From Nageia nagi (Eukaryota > Pinophyta), in the NCBI GenBank assembly GCA_050084985.1, contig JBITNC010000001.1, forward strand, positions 104,780,001-104,844,000: a stretch of DNA of 64,000 bases, given 5' to 3'. Of this stretch, positions 34,920 through 47,300 are shown piece by piece. Under the pieces are notes generated by a model. The model did not search any database. It was not told where the DNA came from and saw only the letters and a list, made by a program, of their open reading frames with translations. The translations under genes were made by a program, and so were the position numbers. Numbering within the stretch: position 1 is the stretch's first letter; every line of letters begins with the position of its first letter.

Positions 34920-36368
34920 ATTTCAAAAAACATACAACACAACTAAACTATATTTTTTAACTTTTGTGGTTTTTTATGTATACAAGAAAATAATTATGCA
35001 CAAACATCCTACATTCATGCATATACTTATTGGTATGTTTATATTTGTTTTTTTTTTCTAATCAAGTATTTTAATAGGGTAGGCTGTTATTACTAAAGGA
35101 TGTCTAAAGCAAGGTCACAACTTGGTATCTAAAAATATACTCATACAAAGAAAATATAAAATAAAAGTCTCATGAAATGCAACTTAACAGATAAAATATA
35201 TTTATGCAAACTATCCCTCCTAAGCATTAATATCTATCTTTATCTTTATTTTAATGTGATATAAATAGAATTTTAATTAAATGAATCTTGATCTAAAAGC
35301 TTCCATTATTTTTTTTGTTATTATGATAAGTGAGATTCATTAACCAACTTTAAATGAGATTCATTAACTACTTCCAGCTATGGAAGTATTATGTAAGGTA
35401 AATTACCTCTTGTTACTAATCACATTCAACCTTTGACCTCCATTGGAGTGGTAAGGGTAGACTTAGTAAGAAGCCATTATGTGTAGATAAATTAATTAAA
35501 ATGATATTCAATTACTCCTCTAAGAGTTACATATCCCTTCGACCTCCATTGGAGTGGTAAGGGTAGACATCTTCAAGAGTGTTAATGTGAGGTTTATTCC
35601 AAAATAAAGTGAATTCATTTCCTCTTTCATTCTTTTCTCAGCTTGCTTAAGATCACTAATAGTGCAAGAGCATAGGCCTACTCATCAAATAAAATTTTTA
35701 AATGTGAAAATTATCCCAAAAAATTAACATACTATTTAGTGATTTAACTATTCAAAATCCTTATTCTTTTACCTTAAGTTCATTACAGACTTAATTATGA
35801 TTCATTTACCCCTTCCAATTATAGAAGTAACTTAACTTAATTCTTTCTAAATTATGTGAAAATATGAAAAGGTTCATTTATTTTCATTATCAAATCTATT
35901 CTAGTCAACTAAGATTGCCTTTCAGCATAAAGGAAGAGCATATGTGGATAAGATAACAAAAGTTTTTATATGAGTATAACAATCCCTAAAAGAAACCCAA
36001 AAAAAATCTTAAATATAAAATAATTTTCATATGTAAAATAACTATAATATTTCATCTACCCTTTTCTATATGCACTCTGAGCAAAAAAATTACAAATAAA
36101 TTATATATTTTTGCCTTTTTTGCTTAGTACCTAGATACCAAAATGTGAGAAGGTATCATGCCACTTGTATTCCAATTGCTAACATTCTATATCAATTGCT
36201 AGCATTAAATATCAATTGTTGATGTATAGATATAATTTCTAGCATTTACTTTATAGTTCTTACAAAAACATAGATTATAGTTAGTAGATTGAATAAATCA
36301 AATTGATAATAGACAATAGGGAAATTAGAATTAAATACTATAAAGCAAACTCCCTATTTTTGGATAGA
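34920..36368 (-). other. 5' leader of element B
   Basis: Noncoding, about 1.45 kb. It holds two copies of a conserved block (35420-35465 and 35526-35570) with GACCTCCATTGGAGTGGTAA, also found three times in the leader of C. Position between PBS and gag would suit a packaging or translation signal; this is inference. Confidence 0.6.
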
Positions 36369-36386
36369 CCCTCCTTCTAGCGCTAA
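36369..36386 (-). other. Primer binding site of element B (tRNA-Asn)
   Basis: The minus strand reads AGCGCTAGAAGGAGGG just inside the 5' LTR, complementary to the 3' part of plant tRNA-Asn, which ends ...CCTCCTTCTAGCGCCA. The terminal TGG is not preserved. Confidence 0.82.
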
Positions 36387-36389
36387 AAA

Positions 36390-37267
36390 TGTCAGTCAAA
36401 ATATCAACTCTATTAGCAAGCAAGACAAACATAGTTAATACAAACTAAAATTTTATTAATTTTTTGGAAGACCTTGATATTACAATATTCAAATGACTAG
36501 ATCTGGTTGCCTTGTGAAAGGGCTTTTCTCAATATATATACATATATATATAATAAATTATATGGATTATATAGATGGAGGGTTATCAACAAGCCTTATC
36601 AGAATGCTGGTGATTGATATGAAATGCTAACACCCAATGTTGAGTCACCAATGATTGTATGATTTCAAATTTTATGATTATTTTGAATCACTTTCTCTAG
36701 TTTTGGATTTTTATTGTTGTATATGTGATGCCTCTTGAACTTTATTATGTCTTAATACCTGTAAACTCTATACACATGCTAAAACAACATATTAAAACAT
36801 GCTTGTACTCTTTATGAAATCATAACATAAGGAAGATAAACATATAAAAATACTTAAAGTAAAACAATGCTCATAGTTCAATCTTTATTTCAATAGCATA
36901 ACTGTACTTCAAAATTTGAGTCCCTATTATCTATTTGTTGCTAGTATTTATATATTTTTTAATGGTTATTTGTGGAATTCTTGAAGGCTAAAAAGGAGTT
37001 AAAGTTTATCACCAAATTAAAATGACCAAAGGGATTTCATGCTTGGTTGCAACATAGGTAATGACTCACCCTTTCTATCTATAGTTTCACAAAGAGGATG
37101 AACCTTACAGTTCATCTTCTATTTTTTGTGTTTTGTTTTTTTCATTGAAGAGTTGCCAATGATCATAAGCAAATGCCAAATTGATCACCAGTGATTATGG
37201 CCTAATCATTGATATTTTAAGTCTTTTGATTTTTAATGTATAAGTGGATTGCATTTCGATGTCTACA
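36390..37267 (-). repeat. 5' LTR of element B
   Basis: Plus-strand start TGTCAGTCAA, end GATGTCTACA. Aligns with 19602-20481. Flanked by the primer site on the left and CCAAC on the right. Confidence 0.93.
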
Positions 37268-37272
37268 CCAAC
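37268..37272. repeat. Right target-site duplication CCAAC of element B
   Basis: Perfect copy of 19597-19601. Integrase sense of element A resumes directly behind it. Confidence 0.93.
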
Positions 37273-37545
37273 AAAGATAGAAGATTGTAAAGAAATGGTT
37301 CAATAAAAATAAATCTTCCTAGGTGAAATATGAACTTGGAGATATAGTCCTCAATTGGGATGAAGAATGAGAAAAGCATAGGAGACATCAAAAGTTTGAC
37401 TCTTTATGGAGTGGGCCATACATCATCATAGATGCCATGTAGAATAATGCATTTAGGTTGAAAGATATTTTTGGGTCTTAGGAACTACCTATACCAGTTA
37501 ATAAGATTCATCTCAAACACTATCAAGTAATTGGGTGAATTCATA
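37273..37545 (+). pseudogene. Element A integrase C-terminal end
   Basis: KYELGDIVLNWDEE, KFDSLWSGPYIIIDAM, LPIPVNKIHLKHY and a final TGA at about 37543. These are the GPY/F-type C-terminal blocks of gypsy integrases (DLVL.WD, F..LW.GPY.I, .P.PVN..HLK). This confirms that the polyprotein interrupted at 19602 ends here and that the accessory ORF lies downstream. Confidence 0.85.
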
Positions 37546-38249
37546 TCACCCGTCAAGTATGTATAGTGTAAAATAGTTTTCTACCTTCATTTGTGTTTTG
37601 CTTACTAAAAAATAAATGGGTGTTTATCTCTTATGTGTTTCCCTAGGAGTTAGCCATTAAAGGTTTGTATTTATTAAGCATGGTAGTAGTAAATTCTAAC
37701 AGAGGAAAAATGTCTTATCAAGGGATTTGCCTTTAAAATAAGGTTGCCTCAAAAAAGCCTCCTACATACACATCACCATCCAATTTAAATTATTGAGGCT
37801 AAATTTAATGCCCTTTACCTTCCTGATATGACTAATGTCTTCATGCAAATTTTGAAAATCCTATCAAAATTAATTACCATTAATAGTTGGAACCCCTTGA
37901 GCAGTAAAACATAACCCCACCATCATTATTTTCTCACTTAGAAAATTTGAGAACCTAAACTTTCATGCATTTTTAGAGTAAAATAATATCATAAGAGCTA
38001 CCAATGATAGTGTATCAAAGAGTTCAATAAAATTGAGAAGCAACATAGTTGACCAATTTTAGGAGATTAATATTTATTAGGGACACCAAGATATTGAAGA
38101 GCATAATGGCCAAATCTCAAGAAAGTGTGTTTGTTTCAAAGGAGAGAATAGACTTGCAGCTTATGAAGATTCATATTGAATATTTGGAGAATGCTCCTAG
38201 AATCAATTAAACTGAGAGGGAAGTTCTCAACCACATTAACACATGGCAC
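37546..38249. other. Spacer between A integrase and its accessory ORF
   Basis: No recognisable coding sequence. Confidence 0.45.
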
Positions 38250-41200
38250 ATAGACCCCACAAAGCCATTATTGATGTAGTAGATGCTTGATGATGTAGAT
38301 AAGGGTAAGAAGAAGGAAGGATAAAATAATTTGATGCTTGACCAAGGCTTTACATATTTTGTACCATATAAATATTTCACATGAATAGAGCTATTGACTA
38401 TCATTGCTCTAAACACTAGCACCCAAGAATTCATGGTAAGGTCATACAAAGAATAGAAAAATGGCAAAGATGAGTCAGATTATCATCTCAACACTTTCTT
38501 TTATTATTCTCTTAGTGCTATTTTGAGTGCTTTTGTAGTTTTGATAGATTGAAACTTGCATTAAAGTAGATGGCTGATCTAAAGAAGGAAAAATGTGATT
38601 TCTATCAAAATGAAGATGATATGATCAATTGAATTGATGAAAGGTACATTGGGTCTGCAAAAAAACTATAGCAAACCTATGATATTTCATTAATCCAATC
38701 TTGGGATAGTTAGATCCTCCAAGCTCTTGAAATTATTCTTGGGTGAGTGACCTAGATAGAGGCTAATGAGGCTATGGTGAGAATGGTTTAAATATTATTG
38801 TGAAATATGTTTGCTATGATTTTGTTGCTTTCATTTTAAATGAAATTAAAATAAATCTATTTAGCATTGATAAGATGGACTCCAAGCACTCCTCCTACTT
38901 GTGGTGATTAATTATCCACCAAAATTTACATTTTTGGTTAATAGAGGTTTGTCCATAATATTGAAAACCAATGCTATAGCTCTTACATCAATTTACATGA
39001 GTGTGTTAGTACTTACAAAGTTAAATGTCTCATTTTATGAGTTCATTGATAAATGTTTTTCCCAACCATGAAAATTCTTATGGTATGGAATATAAATAGA
39101 CTGCATTAGACTATGCAATATGCCTTGCAGGATAGAAATAGAATTGGAGATTGGTATTTACTCAAGGAGAGGACAATCATTTTGAGATATGGGTTGGGTG
39201 GAAATTTTAAGCTTGTGATTTAAATATTTGTTGTGTAGGTTCTTTCACTTTGTTAGATGTAGGTTGTAAAGAAGAGTTATCAAATATTTTAATTCTTTGA
39301 AGTTGGAAAAATATAGCTTCCTTGGATGTATGACCTTGTTGGAGAATTTTCCAAAAGTTTTAAAGCTAATAAGAAATGCCCCACATTCAACCATGAATCT
39401 CGATCACACATAGAATATTTTGCTAATCATATTGATCAAGAAGCTAAGGCCTCCTCTAAGTGGAAATTTTGTATATTGGATAAAGCATGGATTTCCTTAG
39501 AAGGAGTTAAAAAGTATATACTATGGGAGATAAGAAGGTAAGAGTTTTCCTTGGACCTGGATGTCATTGCTCAACTAAGGTATGAGAAGAAATGGGAATC
39601 AAATTTGATTGAATATTTTACAAAGTTTAGATTTTAATACACACCAAGTGCATGTATGTGGAAAATAAGCCCTTTGTAGAGTTTAAATATGATAGATATT
39701 GGTACTCATAGTACCAAAAGGACCCATTTTTAGAGAAGGGGAAACCCCTTACCAAAAAACTTTCAAGGAAAGTCATTGCAAGATGATAAAATGCTAACAC
39801 AAAATCCTAAGGAGCTAAAAGATTCAAAGAAAAGAAAAATCAAAGAAGCCTCAAGCTCAAAGTAGGCAAGAAAGAAAAGAAAAGATACATCAATAGAAAC
39901 ACCTATTGCTTCCAAGGAATCTTTCCCTAAGAGATAAAAGAAAATTAAATTTTTATAGAAGCCATCTACAAGGAAACAAACCCTAGAGAAAATAGAATAT
40001 TTGAAGAGACCATTAGTGCCTAAGGCTATACCATCCCAACAAGCACAAGAAGAAGAAACCAAGCAAAGTGATGAAAATATTGAGCTTGTATATGTAGAAG
40101 CAAATCAAACCCAAAGTACACACATTGTTGCATATCAATATGCTTAGGAAGAATAAGGGGAAGGAAATGTACTCCACACATGAAAACTAGTAGTGAGCAG
40201 AGATGTGAGTAGAGATGCAATCAAAGAAGATGATGATGATGATAAAGATTTAAAAAAAAATACTTTGGCCCAATGGATAAGACTCCTGAGGAAGAAACGG
40301 TTAGCTACTAATGATGAAGAGAAATAGTAAAAATAGTAGTATGCAAAAACATAAAAGGATAAAGGAAATTAAATGGCTCAAGAAATTCTAATTCAAATTT
40401 AATAATAGGTATATCACAACATTCATCGGTACCATTTTCTATCACCATAGGTGAGGAAATTAAAAGTATTTTTCTACCCAAATGGTATAACCCATTGATT
40501 GGACTATATTTGTCAATAAAACCCCTACACTCCTAGAACATCAAGGTATATTACTAAGTAGAGTAATATATTTAGGGGATATAAGGCTTGCACAGATGCC
40601 CTTTAATGAGGGGAAATTAGATAAAAATACCCCTACCATAGTAATATATGTAAAAATACAAAATGCCTTGGTAGTGGATCAGTCCATATTTTTTGTCAAC
40701 ACTTCCCTTGCAACAGTAAAGAGTCTTCAATCAATGGAGAATAAAATAGAAAAATTGAATAAAAATAGTAAGTAGTTGAAAGTAGAAAGCTTAAAGAAAG
40801 ATAAAATATTGGTAAAACTAAAAAATCATAATAATGAGCTAATTGAAAAATTGGTCAAACAAAAAATTGAGCATGGTAAAAGCCTACAGGAGGCAAATCT
40901 AGAGTTAGATAAGCTGAAGAAGTAAATTGAGGATTTAAAAGCTCAATTTAGCATGGTAGACAAAAAAAAAATCTCAAAAAATAGAAGAAGGGCTAAAGAA
41001 TACTGTAGTAGCAAATCAAATTTTGAATGATGATAAAATAAATCTTCTATAAATAATTTAAGGTTTTAAGAAAAATCTAGCTGAGTAGGTTGGGGAGAAA
41101 ATAGGAAGTCTATCTAAACTTTACAATTTGAAAAATCAAGAAGAATAAGCCATACTTTTATATGATGCTCAGGTTTCTCTACAACAATTAGCCCTATCAT

Positions 41201-41855
41201 CCCAAAGAGCAAAAATTGAAGAAATGCAATGTTAGCTATGGTTGATTATAGAGAGAGATCTGGCCATGATAACACCAAGGCTTGGGAAAATAATTTTAAT
41301 GAGATTGAGAGATATTTGTGATTTGAAAGACTTAATAGTTGTCTTGGACATGGAAAAGGTTCAGTTGAAAGTTAAAATTAGTTTTGTAAATATGCATTTT
41401 AATTCTTTGATTGAATTGAAGACTCCTAAATTATGGGAAGAAATAGATGTACGTAGTAGCATCAACTATTGAGTGGCTCACACAAAATTATTCTTTGATC
41501 AAGATTTTCTAATTAAATTTTCTAAGAAGCAAGTCTCAGATCTTTAAGAAATGAATGAACTAGATCAGAAAGCTATTGAAAGGTTTTTCAACATTGAAAG
41601 GTTGTATGATGTTCTAACGAGTTTCAAAGAAAATATTACAAAATTTTGAGCATGCACCATCAATTCACAAGTAGAAAATAAGGACATTTAGGACCTATAT
41701 GTGAAACTTAAGTCCTTGTTACCTATATACTTAACAACCCAGGGCCTTGTAGAAAGATACATCTAGGAAAGCTAGTAAGAGCAATCATTGAGGGTTCTCT
41801 TCTTCAATAGGTTGAAGACTCTAAAGAGCTAGTAGAAGATTGTTCTTCTTAAAAA
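38250..41855 (+). pseudogene. Decayed accessory ORF of element A, homologous to that of Z
   Basis: No long frame survives, but landmarks recur in the same order and similar spacing as in 857-4338. FVPYKYF at 38358 corresponds to FVPHRCF. SYLW(stop)LIIHQN at about 38893 corresponds to SYIVWMMIHQN. GDWYLLKERTIILRYG at 39146 corresponds to the Z segment around its TAG. A basic K/R-rich stretch (39810-39960), an acidic patch (about 40220-40250), and a coiled-coil segment rich in K, E, L and N (about 40720-40990) follow. Two coiled-coil-linked pieces are open at 39326-39541 and 41242-41472. The position after integrase shows the ORF belongs to a gypsy element. Confidence 0.6.
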
Positions 41856-43060
41856 ATCATATTCTTGAGGGTAACATTATTTACATTCATTATGCATTCA
41901 TTCATTCATTCTTCCCTTCAAATAAAATTCCTTCTATAATTCTTATTTCTCATTTCCTTTCTTTCTTAGTTGTAAATACTTGTACAAAGTTAAGTCTTGA
42001 AGTGTTGTATTGTATATTCTTAGTCTTTGTCTCAAATGTCAAGTATTGTATATTATCTTAGTTAGGGCTTAATTTTGTTCAAGGTATTTTCAGGTCATGT
42101 TAGTAAAGTTCAGATCTTAAATAGTAGAATATAACTTAGAGCTAATATTTCATTCAAAATATGGGTGTTATTTATCAAAAACCATCTAAGTCATGTCCAA
42201 GTTATGTCTATAAGTTATATTCAATGAAGAGTCCCATTTTGTAAAAAATTGGCTATCATTTCTAGGTATTATATTGTATAGAGTCTATGTACTTGTCTAA
42301 GATAAATTTGAGCCCTATTGTAAGTCAAGTTACTTATGTTTTGGTCCAATATAATCTAGGTCTTATTTCTAGGACCCATTATATATAAGATCTAGTTTTT
42401 GGCTAATTCATGTAGAGAGTATTTTCATAAGAGTTTAAGCAAAAATTGGACCCATGAAATTCCAATAATGATGTCATACATCTTTGAAAAAATCAATGGC
42501 CTCTAAATGTTTTCATTAGTGGATAGTCCTGATAGTCTTCATGATGGGAGATGTTCATAGAACTCTGCATTAAGTAAACTTTGCTAGTTTTGAGTGATGA
42601 TGTCATATTTTTTGAAGAAAATCAATAAGTGGTAAGTTCCATGAGTATTCTCAAATTCCACCAATACCCACCAAGGTATAATAAGACTTGACAAGAATGA
42701 GTAAATATTGTAAGAGGAGGTGAACATCTAGGTCCACCTAATCAAGGGTGTACGACCCCCCAGAATCTATCAACATGTTGACTACAACTCATTTTTACAT
42801 GGTAGTAGTAGTTCACCTTTGGGTTAAAATGGTTACATCTTCCCTTCACCCTTGCAGTATTTAGTACTAAAAATTGTAGATAGAAGCATTTAATGTTTGG
42901 AGAGATTTGGTAGATCACTTACTGCTAAAGTGACTTGATTTTACTTATGAAAATGATGGACCATACCTCTTAAGTTCAAGAATAGTTTCAAATTAACCAT
43001 GTTCAAGAGAAAATATGATCAATTGTGGCTAAATAGATATAAGATTGAACATCTTTAGAT
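41856..43060 (+). other. 3' noncoding tail of element A, possibly its decayed 3' LTR
   Basis: No coding content. TGATGTCA followed within about 20 bases by GAA-AAAATCAAT occurs twice (about 42469 and 42599), which resembles a CpG-decayed version of the TGACGTCA units of Z. A TATATAA-like word is near 42390. LTR edges cannot be defined. Confidence 0.35.
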
Positions 43061-43099
43061 TTCCAAATATTGACACCACATCTAAACCATACTCTATAA

Positions 43100-44183
43100 T
43101 TAGTTACAGTTATAAATTTTTTTATAAATATTTAAGTTTACTTTGTCTTTAGTTGAAGGGATAGTTATAGTCATTAATGGTGTATAACCATCCATTGTAA
43201 AGAAAACATTATGTATAGTGGACTTCTTAAAGTCCAAAAGGTTGAACATTTTACCAAAGTTTCCCCTTGTAAGAATTACTTTCATATATAATAATGCAAT
43301 GTGTAAATGTTTTGACCTTTGAATTTTATAATTGTTATCTTATTTTATGATTATTGTGTATGAGAATTACTATAAAATAGTGGTTGTGTTTTGCAATTGC
43401 AATACCCCATGAGTGAGATAGTTTTTCTATTGTCAGTCTTGGCTATGGCTTACTACCTATACAATGATACATGGGTTGATTAGTTTAGTTTTTTCATATT
43501 ATTTGCATTTCCCTATTTAGTAGCTTATATTTTTATCTCTTTCTTATTACTTTTGACCTTTTCTTAAATAGGATCCATTTTATAATTTAGATATTGAGCA
43601 AAAATATCCATGAGTGCATTGTTCCACCACCTTCTTCTCACTTAAGAACCTCATTATTATCAAAATAATGGAGAAATTACCAAACCAAACCCTTAGGTTA
43701 CATTATTCTGATCAATAGTAAGTACTTAATACATTAATGCACTTAACTTAGCAAACATTGATGTGACTTGATAGAGTAAATTTTCATTCAAATTTGGTCC
43801 TTTGCTTCATTATAGGAGGGTTTATTTATAGGTATAAAAAAAAAGTAAAGCTTCCAATTTTGAGACAAAAATTAGGATAGAAAAACCTATCTAGCTTTAT
43901 CATGGTTATGATTCAAAGCTAGGATGCATAGGATGGATGATGAGTCATCTATTATCCTTTACTTTCTTTTCAAGATGCTTTAGAAGTTTCCATTTTTATT
44001 TTTCTTTTGCCAATTATAGAGTTGCTATCATCTAGGTATCACACATTGGCATCTGGCCTAAGTTGTTGATAATTAAAGTTGGATGCTAGTGATTGGCATA
44101 ACATAGTAAATTTTTTAATTTTACTTTAACTTTTTATCTTCCTTCATTTTTCAAAATAAGGATCATTTTTAGCTATCTATACA
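43100..44183 (-). repeat. Probable 3' LTR of element E
   Basis: Diverged resemblance in order to the B LTR: a TTATGATTATT word, GCAATTGCAATACCC, TACTACCTATA, TTTATTTATAGGTAT, CCAATTATAGAGTTGC and TGGCATCTGGCCTAA. Its right end ATCATTTTTAGCTATCTATACA matches the reverse complement of the C LTR start. The left edge is approximate, and no clear polypurine tract follows. Confidence 0.5.
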
Positions 44184-45059
44184 ATGAATGATGTGGCATC
44201 AATGCATGTGCATTCATGTCACTAGTCATGATAATCTTGTATGTTTTTTCCCTCAAAAATCATGCTAGTCTGTTAACTATGATCAATCCCAAGGAAAATA
44301 TTTTAAGGTAACTCAATATTTTTACTAAGACCTAAGCGGTTTTTTCATCACTAAAAAACCATTGATCATGTATTGTGAAAAGTTACATATATAGACATGT
44401 GCAAACTTCATTAATAGGGACCTTGCATGAGTAGGATGCAATGGACCGAATACACCATGCAAGACAAACAAAAAAAATGTGGATGAAAGTAAGATAACAT
44501 ATTAAGGAAAATAATAACTTGATCAATCTAGGTTATTTGAGATTGACTTCACTCGTGTTGAGGACTATGCTTTCTTTTTCATAGAATAAGGATAATATCC
44601 AACAGTCTCAACCTAGAAGAGGACCAATAGTGGTGAAAAATAGAATGATAAATGCAAAGTTTTAACAAGTTACAAGAAGATACAATGATATAAGGACTAA
44701 TGCATGATAGGGCGATGAATGACTTGTGGTTTCCATGCACCCAAAAAGGTATGATGATACTTAATAATGGAAAACCATCTATGTATCAGCTCTTAAGGAC
44801 ATGATCAAAAATAAAATAAAGTGACTAGATAAGAAAAGGTGGTACAATGTGAAATCCTAAGGGACTACCTACATGTAAGACACTCCTTGTAACTTATCAT
44901 AAGCTATATAAGTGAATAGATCAAGATGATATGATATCATAAACAAAGTAATTATGATAAAATGCCATGCAAGATCAAATAAGCAAAAACTAATAATCAA
45001 GCATGAATAAATAGAAATAAATCAAGGAAAAGACTAAGCATAGAATGGAAGAAGTTGGA
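44184..45059. other. 3' noncoding region of element E
   Basis: No gene, no recognised signal. Confidence 0.45.
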
Positions 45060-46260
45060 TGATGTTAATAGGCTCAAAATCTTATTGTACCTTTAAATTC
45101 AATAAATGGTAGGTGTATATGTTGAATTTCCTCTTGATAATATAAGACCCTAACCAATTTGGTTCAAACTTATCTTTAAGAGTCCAGTTAAGGTGCAACT
45201 ACTATGGATTCTCTTTTACTACAGAGTCACCAATTTTAAAATCTCTAAGTTTAACCTTCTTATTATATACACACTTCAACTATTCTTAATAGACATTATG
45301 ATATTCAATATATTTGATACATCCCTCATTAAGAAGGATAAGCTAATATTATTAGGCTTTTCTAGCTTCCTCATCTAGAATGAGGCCCTAAAGCTAAACC
45401 CTTAAACATGGTATGTCTAACTCAAGTGGCATGACATCTTTTGTACCATAGACTATTGAAAAATGGGTGGCCCCTATAGGTATTATAATACTAGTATAAT
45501 AGGCCTATAAGGCATATGGGAGACACTCATGTCAATTTCTATGATTATCATTAATCATATTTTTCATGATCATGATAATTATTTTGTTGGATGCTTTTGC
45601 TTGACCATTTCCCTAAGGGTAATAAGATGTGGAGAAGGAATGTTAAATATTGCAACTATTACATAATGCTCTTACATGCTAATTTTTGAAACATAGCCCA
45701 TTATTTGATATGATCTTATGTAGAATGCCAAACCTACATATAATATAAGTGTTAATGAATTAGACAATCTTAGGACCTATGGTGGACACAAGTGGTTCAT
45801 CATCAAGCCACTTGGTAAAATAATTCATCATAATGATAATGAACTTATGACCTCTTGAAGAGGGAGGTACAAACTTCCCTATGAGATCAAAGCCTCACTA
45901 TGCAAAAGGCCATGTGGATTGGATAGGGTTAAGTTTTAAGTAGGTAAATGTTGTAAATGAGAATGTTGTTGACACTTAACACACTTTTTTACATACTCCT
46001 GATAGTCTCATTCCATGGTAGCCCAATAGTACCCCATATTGAGAATATGTTTTGTAATGGTAGTTCCATTAAAGTGCCCACTCCATATTCCATCATGATA
46101 AGTATGAATAGTAATAAACTAATCATAGAGCTCTAAGTAGCATAAGAGGACTCCATAATATGACCATTTATAGATAAAATCTCCTAAAATGATGTAATAA
46201 GAAGCTTTTTGTTTGAACATCTATTTTTCACTTACTACCAAGTTAGGAGGTGTGGCATTC
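45060..46260 (-). pseudogene. Element E integrase
   Basis: The HHCC site is complete (HTYHDGIWSGHFNG...YYWATME...CVKCQQHSHL, about 45960-46110). The core is heavily broken. The block for the catalytic glutamate reads GNGQAKASNK, with lysine AAA (complement of 45595-45597). C-terminal wording KLRDFKIGDSVV and FEPNWLGSYIIKR lies toward 45140. The same glutamate-to-lysine change is seen in A and B. Confidence 0.82.
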
Positions 46261-47300
46261 CACTTTATTTACTCATGCAATTATTTTTACCACAATGTAT
46301 GTGGCTCAATAGTGATCTCATTAACTAAAGGTAAAAGTAAACTTTAAGGTAAAGGTGCCTTAAGGGTAAAATCCTTCAAAGTTTTTATCTCCACATAATG
46401 AATGTGTTAATTAGGATTGGGAGGAATAAGTGACCCTCAAGATGCCATAGTGTCATCAAACCTATTAGATGATCAAGGGATAGACTCAATTTTGTAGAAC
46501 TTGAACCATTTTAGTATTCTTAATATAATATATTGATAAACCTTGAGAAGCTCATTATGACACTAGTGTATGCCCATAATCGGATTGACAACCAACTGAG
46601 AGTCTCCATAAATGAGAAGTATTTTGAATTTTAACTCGATGGTTTCCTTAAGATCCAAGAGCAATGCATCATATTCTACATTGTTATTGGTGTATGGAAA
46701 GTCAAGTTTGAAAAAGTATGGTATAGGGACCTCCTAGGGGATGAAGAAAATAATTCTAACCCCTCCCTCTTGTTCATACCTCAACCCATAAAAATACATA
46801 GTAATGTCATAGTCTTATAGGTTTTCCACTAATTCCTTTATCTCATCAATCTTGAACACATCCTTGTTAGGGAGGGTGATCTTGAGAGGAGTAGTAGCCT
46901 AAATAGGTGCCTCATCTATTTGATCTTATATGACCTAACCTTTAACTAATTTCTATATGATAAAAACTAAGTCAAAATATGAAAGGAACATGATCCTTTT
47001 GGTAGTGTATGTATTGTGGTATGCTTTGCTCGTCATATACTTTAGTGGATCAAATTTAGAAATCACATAAGTAGTATGATTTAACATGTAGTGTCTGATT
47101 TTCTTAGCTACAATGATAACAATGAGGAAAACCTTCTTAATATACACATACCTAAGCTCATAATCAAAAAGTATATAGTTAAGATAATATATAGCTTGAT
47201 CCTCTACCTCCTCATTATTTTGGGCTAACATGACTCCTAGTGTGAAATTAGTAGTCAAAAGATATAAATAGAAAGAGATATTATCCTTATTAGGAATAAG
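46261..47300 (-). pseudogene. Element E RNase H and archaeal-type RNase H
   Basis: The open piece 46953-47258 has LGVMLAQNNEEVEDQAIYYL, FDYELRYVYIKK and RHYMLNHTTYV (standard RNase H and its end). Past a tether, YFYGLRYEQEGGVRIIF and NNNVEYDALLLD (about 46640-46800) mark the second, archaeal-type RNase H, with the first aspartate changed to tyrosine. Confidence 0.8.

Larger units (their letters stand above)
19602..37267 (-). mobile_element. Element B: complete 17.7-kb Tat-like Ty3/gypsy retrotransposon
   Basis: 17,666 bases between perfect CCAAC duplications. LTRs of about 880 bases have TGTAGACATC...ACTGACA ends (minus strand). PBS matches tRNA-Asn. Minus-strand order is gag, protease, RT, RNase H, second (archaeal-type) RNase H, integrase, a ~6-kb 3' region with an antisense PMD pseudogene, PPT and 3' LTR. 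Dual RNase H, tRNA-Asn primer, great length and an antisense extra ORF are known traits of Tat-lineage gypsy elements. All coding parts carry many stops. Confidence 0.93.
5928..43060 (+). mobile_element. Element A: old Ty3/gypsy element split by copia and B insertions
   Basis: Three collinear plus-strand pieces read as one gypsy polyprotein: 5928-6932 (gag tail, protease), 16224-19601 (RNase H-like, RT, RNase H, integrase start) and 37273-37545 (integrase end), followed by a decayed accessory ORF and a noncoding 3' tail. The two gaps are exactly filled by insertions with perfect 5-bp target duplications. Reading sense resumes after each gap. Every domain is full of stops and frameshifts, so this is the oldest layer. 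Its 5' end was lost or displaced by Z, and its 3' limit near E (about 43060) is approximate. Confidence 0.7.

Noticed and set aside
38207-38467. Minus-strand 86-codon frame in element A
   Set aside because: Lies opposite the decayed accessory ORF landmark FVPYKYF; no domain of its own.
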